DNA of 25,938 nt from the NCBI GenBank assembly GCA_938009275.1, contig CALLHY010000040.1, forward strand, positions 1 to 25,938. Direction: 5' to 3'. This document shows, in pieces, positions 14,676 through 24,000 of this stretch. Both the position numbers and the translations under genes were made by a program. Source of the stretch: an uncultured bacterium (GTDB lineage: Bacteria; Cloacimonadota; Cloacimonadia; Cloacimonadales; Cloacimonadaceae). Below the pieces are notes generated by a model. It searched no databases. It saw only the letters and a list, made by a program, of their open reading frames with translations, and was not told where the DNA came from. Position 1 is the first letter of the stretch, and every line of letters starts with the position of its first letter.

Positions 14676-17600
14676 ATGAAGAAATTATTACTGATAGCAG
14701 TCTTAAGTCTGTTGGCAGTGTTTGCCTTTGCTCAGGTTAATATGAGCGAATATAGCTTCACCGCCTCAACAGGGACTTATACAGAAATTACCGGCGGAAC
14801 GGTATTGGGAAACACATCAAGTGATGACCACCGTTTTGTAGACCCTGCTGTACCGCTTGGCGGAACCACTAATACATTTGGCCCCGGCTTCCCGATTGGC
14901 TTCGACTTCACCTTTGGTGGTGTTGTGTACGATCGTATTGGTGTAAGTGCCAATGGCCTGATCTTCTTAGGCCAGTCCTCATTGGGAACAAGTGCCGTGT
15001 ATGTTTATAATTCATACGTCCCATTGAGTGTAACTTACTCTATATCCGGCAGCCAAAATCTTTCTGCCAGAATCGCCGCTTTTACCCGCGACCTGCAAGC
15101 TCAAACCGGTGCTGAACTAATGATTCTTTCCACCGGTAGTGCACCAGACCGCGAAATGGTTGTTCAGTGGAAAGGCTATAAGAAGTACGGTACCACTGGA
15201 ACAGGTGATAACTATAACTTCCAAATCCGCCTGCAAGAAAACGGCAATAAAGTTGCTTTCGTGTATGGCACAATGACCAATAATGCAACAGCCGCAACCC
15301 CACAAATAGGTTTACGTAGCCAGCCCTCTGGCACTGCTTCAAACTGGAAAAACATTTCTTCCACCACAGATTGGGTTAACCCTCCAGCAGGTGGCGTAAA
15401 TACTGCAACCATGACCCTTTCAAGTACTGTTTATCCTGCAAGCGGAACCACTTATACCTGGGCTCCTCCCGTAGCAGGAACAGAACCTAACCCAGCAGTA
15501 GTTTCCAGCCCCGCAGACGATGCAACAATGGTTCTTCGTGATGCCACATTGAACTGGGCATCCGGCGGTGGGCTTCCAGACGGGTTCAAGCTGTATTTCG
15601 GTACCGATGGTGGCGGCACAGTTGCGCCTACCAATATAGTTAACGGAACCGATCTGCTAACTGCCATGACCTATGATCCCAATCCGGATTTAGCCTATAA
15701 TACCACATATTATTGGCAGGTGGTGCCCTATAACACGTTCGGCGACGCCCGCGATTGCCCCATCTGGAGCTTCACAACAGCTCCCGATCCAACCATAACC
15801 AGCTATCCTCATTACGAGAACTTCGATAGCGTTACTACTCCTAACCTTCCCTATGGCTGGAGCAAGGTGATAAACTCCACTTCTTCTCCCACTATCACCA
15901 CTTCAACCACAACTCCTGTGTCTTCCCCTAACCTGATTTATATGTACAATTCTGGCGATACCGCCACAAACCCGGTTATAGTACTTGCTTCCCCACCTAT
16001 GGGACAGGCAATCAATACCTTGCGTACTAAGTTCTATGCCCGTGGCGGAACAGGATACACCTTACGAGTTGGCACATTGAACAACCTTACCTCCAGTGCT
16101 ACTTTCACCGTGTATCAAACCATAAACATTACCGCAAGCAATACTCTCTACAGCGTAGATTTCTCTGGATACACCGGAACTGATACCTACATTGGATTCG
16201 GTCATGGTGGCGGTGGTACATATCGCTCCACATATCTGGATGACATCATCTTCGAAGAGCCGGCAGCTATTCCCCCTCTTGCCGCCACAAACACATATCC
16301 TGCGAATGGCTTAACTTCTCTGATGAACCCCATCCTGAAGTGGACTCCTTCCATTACAGGCGAACCTGCAACAGGCTACAAGGTTTATCTGAACGACACA
16401 GGCTCATTCACCGAAGGCGATGTTGTTTACAACGGCACAGCCACCAGCTTCCAGACCAGTGGCAACAATTATGGCCGCACCTACTTCTGGAAAGTGGTGC
16501 CCTATAATACTAATGGCGATGCCACCGGCGTAAGCACATGGAGCTTCAATACTCCTACCGAGACTCAGCTTGCCGAAGGCTTCGAAGCAGTTAGCTTCCC
16601 GCCGGCTGGATGGGCAAATGGTGCTTCTGGTAACTTTACCCGCAGCACAACTACCCCATACGAAGGCCTTGCATCAGCATATAAGTACACCAGTACTTCT
16701 ACTGCTTATGTGCTGTCCACCCCAATGCTTACCATCGATGCAGGTTCCACTCTGGAATTCTATGCCCATACAACCACAAGCAATAACTATCAAACCATCC
16801 AGATTGCAACCTCTCCCGATCGCGTTACCTGGACTCCCATTGGCGATCCCATCGTATTAGCCAGCAACGGCCCATGGCAGTACTACTCAGTGCCATTAGG
16901 CTCTGCAGCTGGCAACAATTATGTTGGATTCCAAACCCCTGCAGTAACCACAGCAGGATCTGTCTACATTGATCATGTAATTGGACCCGATATCACTCCA
17001 GTTGTTCCTGGACCCGCAACTCTCAGCTCTCCTGCTGATGCGGCAGTTAATCAATCTGTACGCCCAACTCTTAGCTGGACAGCCCCCACTACTGGCGGTG
17101 TGCCGACAGGTTACAAGGTATATTGTGATACCAACAATCCTCCCACAACCCTCTTAACAACCGTTACAGCTTCCCCTTACACCTTTACCAGCAACTTGAC
17201 ATGGGAGCAAACCTACTATTGGATGATTGTACCCAACAATGCGGCTGGTGATGCAACAGGTAATGCTGTTCGTTCATTTACCGTTATGGCAGACCCCACC
17301 GTTTATGTTACCCCAGAAGCTCCATACTCCATGAACTTCGATGGTATGGGCACAACCTTCCCGCCTACCGATTGGAGCAGACTGGATGGTCTTTATGGTG
17401 GAACATATACTTCCGGTTCACAGTGGGCTCAGGATGATTGGCTAAACGTAACGACCCCCACCAACAAAGCTGCCAAGATCAACATCTATGGCACCACCAG
17501 ATATGGTTGGCTTATCACACCTCCCGTCAACATCCCCGCAACCGGCTATGAACTTAAGTTCGACATGGGTTTGGTTGATTGGAATGGAACCGTTGCTCCC

Positions 17601-19799
17601 GGAGCAGGCGAACAAGCTGATGACAGACTATTAGTAGTTATGAGCGACAGCCCTACCATGAGCAATCCCACCATATTGAGAGAATGGAACAACACCGGCT
17701 CACCTTATGTATTTGATGCAATCCCAGCAGCAGGAGCTAACTACACCATAGAACTCACTGGCATCACTGGAACCAAATACTTCGCTTTCTATGGCGAATC
17801 TACAGTTGCCGGCGGCGACAACGACCTTATGGTGGACAATGTGCTTCTTCGTCAAATCCCGGCGGGAGCTCCGCATAATGTTACTTTAGTGTCACCTGCA
17901 AATCAGATAGATACCATAAACCCGAACAACGTTTCTCTGTCCTGGTCTGCTGCCATTACCGGCGGAACCCCCACAGGTTACACCATCCTGGTTGGCGAAT
18001 ACCCAATTGATCCTGCCAACAGCTACTATGGTGACTATGAGTATGAAACTACCGGTACCACCTTCGACCTGAGCGCAACAGATATCGTGCTCGGCTACAA
18101 TGCTACATGGTATTGGGCTGTTTGGGCATTCAATGGCGAACCCCGCCAGTATGCAGATGAATTCGATCCCAGCTTCATGGTACGCGAATTCACCACAATC
18201 CCCGATCCTCGCATTCTTAGCCTGCCCTACACCCAAAACTTCGACACTGTAACCGTGCCCGCACTTCCAGTGGATTGGACTGCATACACCTATAGTGCAA
18301 CCTCTCCCACATCAGTATATGTAAAAACCACCACAACAACTCCAAACACATCACCTAACAGTGTAGGTTTCTACAACTCTGGTGATACTGCAGCAAACTT
18401 GATGCTAATCACCCCGCAAGTACTGGTTGATATTAATACCATCAAGATGACCTTCTGGGCCAGATGGAGCAGCTATAGCTCAACACTTGAGGTCGGAACA
18501 GTTTCCGATCCTGCTAATCCTGCCAGCTTCACCCTGTTCCAGAGCATTCCTCTAACCAGTACCTTAGCCCAATACACTGTAAATTGGTCTGCCTATGCAG
18601 GCGCAGATCAATACATAGCCTTCAAGTCCGTAACCCCGTCCACCTACTCCTACATCTATTTCGACAGCATGAATCTTAGCGAATTGGTGGATGACGATTT
18701 GATGGCAACTGCCATTACAGGTCTGCCTTATGGCTTCGTTGGCACTCCCGTAACCCACAGTGTTACCGTGGTGAACAACGGAACCCAAACTGCAAATGCC
18801 TACACAGTTCACCTTAAGAAGTATGGAGATGAAAGACTTGCTTCAATCGCCGTAAATACACCTCTGGCACCCGGAGCATCTGCTGTTCACGATATCACAT
18901 GGACACCAACTTCTGTTACCTCATTCGAAATCCAAGGCGAAGTAGAATACACCGGCGACATGGTTCCCGCAAACAACTTCACCCCCACCAATCTTGGCTT
19001 CGGCGTATATCCCGAAGGCGCATTGGTTGAAGGATTCGAAGCTGGCGTAATGCCCGAAGGTTGGACAGTGCGTTCTGCCGATGGTGGTATCTATAATTGG
19101 GAAGTTCTTGCCTCCCTGCCTCGTACCGGAACCTATTCTGCTCGTGTACGCTGGGAATCTTCAACCCTGCAAAATGATGACTGGTTAATAACCCCTCCGC
19201 TGCAGCTTAGCAGTTCTATTACAGATCAGATAAGCTTCTGGATGGCAAGAACCAGCACATCATGGCCTGAGACTTATGAAGTAAGACTCTCAACCACCGA
19301 TAATGAGATTGCCTCCTTCACCGAGATTCTCGAATCCAGTGATCTGAGTGCAGCTCCCATAAACACCTACATTCAGAAGACATTCAACCTTGACACCTAT
19401 GGTGATGCTGTAGTCTATATCGCCATTCGTTACACTAGCTTGGATGACTACTACCTGCATGTAGATGATTTCGTTGGCCCTCCCATCTATCAGGTTGCAT
19501 CTCTTGATGCCCCTGTGGTTAGCATCGAAACTTCGGATGCAGACGTTGTGCTTAGCTGGACAGCCGTTCCCAACGCAACCCATTACAAAGTGTATGCCTC
19601 AGACGATCCATACACTGGCTTCACCCTGCTTGGCACCACAGCCAACCTTAGCTATACAATTACTGCTCCTGCAGCAACAGCTAAGTTCTACCAGGTAACT
19701 TCCACCAACGAAGCTCCAGCAGCAGCCAAACGCCGCGCTCCCTCAGCAGAGGAACAACGCCGTTTAGACGCTCAGGAAGCATTGCTGAAACAACAATAA
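14676..19799 (+). CDS. Large secreted multidomain surface protein (FN3 / choice-of-anchor-J repeats)
   Basis: The 1707-residue protein starts with a clear signal peptide (MKKLLLIAVLSLLAVFAFA, cut before Q20). A lectin-like N-terminal beta domain (about 20-268) is followed by alternating fibronectin-III-like domains and MAM/choice-of-anchor-J domains. FN3 starts are near 272, 535, 775, 1068 and 1607, with recurring YYWQVVPYN and WSFTT strands. Anchor-J domains lie near 375-530, 630-772, 874-1067, 1183-1337 and 1448-1605, with F(D/E)..PPGW openings and DD(I/V) endings. A CARDB-like domain lies near 1340-1445. The tail (1681-1707) is Ala/Arg/Glu-rich. No enzyme motif, membrane anchor or recognisable T9SS sorting domain is seen. 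It is probably exported for adhesion or surface structure. AAGGAG lies 5 nt before the ATG. Confidence 0.9.
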   Translation: MKKLLLIAVLSLLAVFAFAQVNMSEYSFTASTGTYTEITGGTVLGNTSSDDHRFVDPAVPLGGTTNTFGPGFPIGFDFTFGGVVYDRIGVSANGLIFLGQSSLGTSAVYVYNSYVPLSVTYSISGSQNLSARIAAFTRDLQAQTGAELMILSTGSAPDREMVVQWKGYKKYGTTGTGDNYNFQIRLQENGNKVAFVYGTMTNNATAATPQIGLRSQPSGTASNWKNISSTTDWVNPPAGGVNTATMTLSSTVYPASGTTYTWAPPVAGTEPNPAVVSSPADDATMVLRDATLNWASGGGLPDGFKLYFGTDGGGTVAPTNIVNGTDLLTAMTYDPNPDLAYNTTYYWQVVPYNTFGDARDCPIWSFTTAPDPTITSYPHYENFDSVTTPNLPYGWSKVINSTSSPTITTSTTTPVSSPNLIYMYNSGDTATNPVIVLASPPMGQAINTLRTKFYARGGTGYTLRVGTLNNLTSSATFTVYQTINITASNTLYSVDFSGYTGTDTYIGFGHGGGGTYRSTYLDDIIFEEPAAIPPLAATNTYPANGLTSLMNPILKWTPSITGEPATGYKVYLNDTGSFTEGDVVYNGTATSFQTSGNNYGRTYFWKVVPYNTNGDATGVSTWSFNTPTETQLAEGFEAVSFPPAGWANGASGNFTRSTTTPYEGLASAYKYTSTSTAYVLSTPMLTIDAGSTLEFYAHTTTSNNYQTIQIATSPDRVTWTPIGDPIVLASNGPWQYYSVPLGSAAGNNYVGFQTPAVTTAGSVYIDHVIGPDITPVVPGPATLSSPADAAVNQSVRPTLSWTAPTTGGVPTGYKVYCDTNNPPTTLLTTVTASPYTFTSNLTWEQTYYWMIVPNNAAGDATGNAVRSFTVMADPTVYVTPEAPYSMNFDGMGTTFPPTDWSRLDGLYGGTYTSGSQWAQDDWLNVTTPTNKAAKINIYGTTRYGWLITPPVNIPATGYELKFDMGLVDWNGTVAPGAGEQADDRLLVVMSDSPTMSNPTILREWNNTGSPYVFDAIPAAGANYTIELTGITGTKYFAFYGESTVAGGDNDLMVDNVLLRQIPAGAPHNVTLVSPANQIDTINPNNVSLSWSAAITGGTPTGYTILVGEYPIDPANSYYGDYEYETTGTTFDLSATDIVLGYNATWYWAVWAFNGEPRQYADEFDPSFMVREFTTIPDPRILSLPYTQNFDTVTVPALPVDWTAYTYSATSPTSVYVKTTTTTPNTSPNSVGFYNSGDTAANLMLITPQVLVDINTIKMTFWARWSSYSSTLEVGTVSDPANPASFTLFQSIPLTSTLAQYTVNWSAYAGADQYIAFKSVTPSTYSYIYFDSMNLSELVDDDLMATAITGLPYGFVGTPVTHSVTVVNNGTQTANAYTVHLKKYGDERLASIAVNTPLAPGASAVHDITWTPTSVTSFEIQGEVEYTGDMVPANNFTPTNLGFGVYPEGALVEGFEAGVMPEGWTVRSADGGIYNWEVLASLPRTGTYSARVRWESSTLQNDDWLITPPLQLSSSITDQISFWMARTSTSWPETYEVRLSTTDNEIASFTEILESSDLSAAPINTYIQKTFNLDTYGDAVVYIAIRYTSLDDYYLHVDDFVGPPIYQVASLDAPVVSIETSDADVVLSWTAVPNATHYKVYASDDPYTGFTLLGTTANLSYTITAPAATAKFYQVTSTNEAPAAAKRRAPSAEEQRRLDAQEALLKQQ

Positions 19800-19821
19800 T
19801 CTCAAGTATAAAAAAGCATAT

Positions 19822-19855
19822 GCCCCTTGTCATTTATTGATGAGGGGCTTTTTTT
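19822..19855 (+). terminator. Intrinsic terminator of the first surface gene
   Basis: The stem pairs GCCCCTTGTCA with TGATGAGGGGC (11 bp including two G-U pairs), the loop is 5 nt and a run of seven T's follows (19849-19855). It starts 22 nt after the stop codon. Confidence 0.9.
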
Positions 19856-19862
19856 GTGCCTT

Positions 19863-19931
19863 CTTCCCTGCTGCTTCCTTGCTGCTATCCTGTGTTCGAT
19901 ACAGGATAGCAGCAAGGAAGCAGCAAGGAAG
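19863..19931. repeat. Second copy of the 11-nt-unit palindrome
   Basis: The left arm 19863-19893 pairs with 19901-19931 with a single mismatch (a G-U in RNA), around loop GTTCGAT. The arms are nearly identical to those at 6236-6310, while the loops differ at two positions (ATTCGAC against GTTCGAT), changing together so that the TTCGA centre is kept. It lies 8 bp after a complete terminator. Confidence 0.85.
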
Positions 19932-20204
19932 ACAAGAAGCTGGAGAGGCAAATCGCTAAGTCTGAAGTCGATTCCGCATCCCTTGCTATAGCTTTTTCTC
20001 CCGATTACAAATGCCGGATGGGCTACAGCCAGTTGGAGCAACGGATTTATTCGGTATTAAGGCTAAACAACTGACTTTTGGGGATTACATTATCATCTGC
20101 TAACCAGATAAATCTGGTTATTCCAGCCGAATAAATTCGGCGTTCCAGATTATACAATGATCTTTATAGGCAACATCGACATAAGACTTAGCTTCACGAT
20201 ACCC

Positions 20205-20275
20205 CTCGACTTCTCGACTTCCAGTCCAATCTTTGTTTCACTCTTTCACTTTTCCACTCTTCCACGTTTTCACTA
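20205..20275 (-). repeat. Solo octamer array
   Basis: The plus strand reads as consecutive ~8-nt units: CTCGACTT twice, CCAGTCCA, a 7-nt unit, then TTTCACTC, TTTCACTT, TTCCACTC, TTCCACGT and TTTCACTA. It combines both unit types seen elsewhere, the TCGAC type of the S23 unit and the TTCCAC type of the 6021-6434 element. No inverted partner or S23 gene is nearby. Confidence 0.75.
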
Positions 20276-20395
20276 AGCTGGGTTAGAATAACATACCTCG
20301 ACTTCCTGTAAAAGTTTGAGGCCTTGTTGTACCTGTGCAGTTGACGAAAAGCAACACAATTTATGGTGTAGAATCTTTTTTTTGTGATGATGCGC

Positions 20396-20423
20396 TTGAC
20401 ACGATTGGCAACGTTCATATCTT
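20396..20423 (+). promoter_or_regulatory. Possible promoter of the second surface gene
   Basis: TTGACA (20396-20401) is followed after 16 bp by TATCTT (20418-20423). The 12-mer CTTGACACGATT here is identical to one at 14184-14195 in the leader of the first surface gene. If real, the transcript has a leader of roughly 600 nt. Confidence 0.35.
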
Positions 20424-21027
20424 AGGTATTATAGCGGTTTGACCTCTGCAACTACGATCCTTCTGGGTTGTAAGTTGGTCAAATAAAAGCTCTTGCTTTG
20501 CTGTGAGCTTGCGCGCAATGTGTTGCTGCTATGCAGTAGCCATAGGAGATGTTGATGTTTTGTTGTTTTACTCGCTTCGATGCCCGATCGGTGCCCTCCC
20601 ATAGGGACGGTTTGCGCGCCAGGAGTGAGATGTATTCAGCAGCTCCCATGGTTCATTATAGCAAGATAATATCCAGTAGTATCCAAACGCGGGTTCCGGT
20701 TACTCCGGCTCCTGCCCATAAAGTAAGTAACAATCTAACAAATGTCTGTGAATCCGGAAACTCACAACACCAAAACGAATTGCACTCTAGAACTAATAAT
20801 CATCGCACATTATTACTTAGCACGTGCAACCGTGATGCAGTTTGTGTTTTCCCTACCCCCCTAACGATCAAAAACAAGCAAAGCTTGCTCCCCCGATCTC
20901 CCAGGAATAGCCTCTGTTCTACAGAGCTGTATCCAAATTGGGGCATATTTAAGGAGCGAAGCATAATCTAATTGATTTTCATCTAAACTCTTCGAGAAAA
21001 ACGTCTAAGTAAAGGAGTTTTCTTACT

Positions 21028-24000
21028 ATGAAGAAATTATTACTGTTAGCCTTAGTGCTCATGATGGCAGTTGGGGTCTTTGCCGATGTTATTGTCGGTA
21101 CAGGAACGTCTACCCAATACTATCCTATGAGTACCTATTATAACTACTACAGATCCGCAGCATTGTACACTGCAGCCGAAATCAATGCTTCCGGTACAAT
21201 TACGAACTTGAAGTGGTATTGCGGAACTGCAAACACCACCACAAGTTTTCCAATTACCATCTACATGAAGCATTCTACTGCCACTACCCTGGCTACAGAT
21301 ACTTGGGCAAACCACTCATCTGGTGCCACCCAGGTTTATACTGGAACCCTGGCCATAAACGCAACCGGTTGGTTCAATTTTGACATCACCGACTTTGCCT
21401 ATAATGGCACTGACAACCTGGTAGTATTAGTAGAAAGCGGTAGTGCTGCTTATGTTGCCCCTTATGTTAACTGGCGCTATACCACTACTGCCACAAACAT
21501 GTTTGCCCGTGTCCAAAATGACGGTTCAGTTCCCACCAGCTTGACCGCCAGCACCTTAAGACCCAATATCACCTTCGTGGGTATCACAACCGTTTCCCCT
21601 CCTGCTCCCAGCACAATTGTATCTCCTGCCGATGCCAGCACTGGCATTATGGAAACAGCCACAATTAACTGGAATGCCTCATCTCTGGCAACGAGTTACA
21701 AGCTGTATTTCGGAACCGACAACCCTCCAACCAACATCGTAAACGGCACCGACATTGGTAACGTTACCACCTATGATCCTGCCGGAAATATGCTGTTTAA
21801 CCAAACCTATTATTGGCAGGTTGTTCCCACCAACGTGTATGGTGATGCCACCGGATGCCCGGTTTGGAGCTTCACCACTCGTCCGGATCCCACAGTTAGC
21901 ACCTTCCCCACAGTTTGGGATTTCGGCACCCTTGGCACCGATCCCTTCCCACCCACCAACTGGACAAAACACAGTGGCGTGCTTGCGAGCCCCACAGTAC
22001 TTGGTGCTGCTGGAACTGGAAGCTGGATTCAAGACGATTGGAAAAACACAGCAACCCCAGCCAACAAAGCTGCAAAAATAAACATCTACGGCACACTTAA
22101 TGGCTGGTTAATATCCCCCCCCATCGCCGTACCTGCAAACGACTACGAAGTAAAATTCGACGTTGCTTACATGGCCTGGGGCAATAACAACGCTCCTGGT
22201 GCAACAGGTACAGACGACCAGTTCATCGTCCTCGTTGGCGATGGCTCAAGCTGGACTCCTGCCAACATCGTTCGTCAGTGGGATAATGCCGGTTCACCTT
22301 ATGTGTTGAACAACATTCCTCCCGCGGGCGTTTCAGTTTCTTTACCTCTGGGTACTGCCGGAACCAAGTATGTTGCCTTCTATGGTATCTCCACTGTTTC
22401 CAATGCAGACAACGACCTGATGGTAGACAACATTGAAATTCGTCAAACTCCTGCTGTTCCGATCTTTGGATACACTCCCAGTTCCATTGCCTTCGGTGGT
22501 GCAGTGTTAGATCGTCCCACACCATGGTCAAACGTAACTGTCTCCAACACTGGTGGCAGCACGCTTAACCTTGCTGCTGGTGATATAAGCATTATCGGAA
22601 CCGACGCTGCTCTGTTCGAATTCGATGCCAGCAACCTTCCTGCAGCACTAACTGTTGGCCAAAGCGTGACAATTCCCGTGCGCATGACCGCCGACAGCGA
22701 AGGTGCAAAGTCCGCCACCCTGAGAATGACATACAATAGCGTAGACTATGATGTTGCTCTTTCTGGAAACGGGCTTCCCGAGGGAATTATTCCTATCGGT
22801 AATGGCAATGTTCTGCTAAACATCCCCATCTATCCCTATTATGGTTACTCCTACAGCCAAAGCTTGTTCCTGCAGTCTGAAATAGATATGGCAGGCCAAC
22901 GCATTGAGAAGGTGAAATACTATTGGAATGGCGTGGGTGAAGGTATAGTATCAAACGATTGGGTGATCTATATGGGTCACACCACCAAGACCGCTTTCGA
23001 TACCACCACCGACTGGATTCCCGCGGGTAATATGACCCAGGTATTCAGCGGCACTGTAGCACTTCCTGCCACTGCCGGATGGATTGAGATTACTCTTGAT
23101 ACTCCCTTTGTGTACAACAACTCCGATAACCTGGTTATCGCCGTTGATGAAAATGAAGCCGGTTATGAAGATGAATCTGGCTGGGCATTCTTATGCACAA
23201 ACACAGCTACCAGCCGCAGCCTTCGCTACCAATCTGACGGCACAAATCCCAGTCCCGCGACACCTCCTACTGCAAGTAGCTTGATCGCTGGTATCCCTAA
23301 TGTGCAGTTGCTGTTTGGTGACATCCCATTAGGACCTCCCCTACCTGTGGTAATGGGAAGCCCTGCTGATGAAGCAGTCGGCCAGCTTGCCGCCGGATTT
23401 AACTTCACTTGGTCACCCGATCCCTTAAGCGGACCCATCGACTACTATGCATTCTTCTTATCTACCGATGATCAAGACTTGTATAGTCAGTTCTATGGTG
23501 AAACCACTGGCAACAGCTTCAATCCCGTTGGCCAACCCTATGGCGACGGAACCTTTGCCTTCGATTACAGCACTCGCTACTACTGGCAGGTGATTGCATA
23601 TCAAGGCGCTGAAGAAGCTGCTTCTGATGTTCGTTGGTTTGAGATCGAAGCTGATCCCAACGCTCCTATCGTGAGCTATCCTTATGTGGTGGATTTCGAA
23701 GCCCATGCCGGCAATACTCTGCCCAGTGGCTGGTCAAGAACATCCAATGCCACAGGATGGCAAGTTGGTACCAGCCTTGGTAGCGACTACTGGTCGATTC
23801 CTGCCCACACCGTGTATGCCGCAGCCAACGATGACGCTGCCGGTTCTGCTGGTGACGGAAGCATGGATCTGCTTATTAGCCCCTACTTAGATTTCACTGG
23901 TGATTACGAAGGTATCCCATTATTAACCTTCGATTCATATTACACTGGCTCATACGGCCAGCTTGCCAATGTTGAGATCAGTACAGATGGTGTGAACTGG

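Larger units (their letters stand above)
19932..21027. other. 1.1-kb gene-less leader before the second surface protein
   Basis: No credible gene is seen. Contents: an inverted pair of short CCGAATAAATYCGG-like motifs (20042-20054 and 20127-20140) and a neighbouring hairpin AACCAGA/TCTGGTT (20102-20119); an octamer array (20205-20275); TTGACA with TATCTT at 16 bp (20396-20423); a hairpin with TTTGACC/GGTCAAA arms at about 20438-20486; and a 17-nt motif (20797-20813) shared with the leader of the first surface gene. AAAGGAG (21011-21017) is the ribosome site of the next gene. A 140-codon plus-strand frame at 20549-20971 looks spurious. Confidence 0.6.

Noticed and set aside
20549..20971. 140-codon plus-strand open frame upstream of the second surface gene
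   Set aside because: Its translation is rich in Ser, Thr, Asn, Arg and Cys with no recognisable pattern, signal peptide or family motif. No good ribosome site precedes it, and it overlaps the shared 17-nt leader motif.
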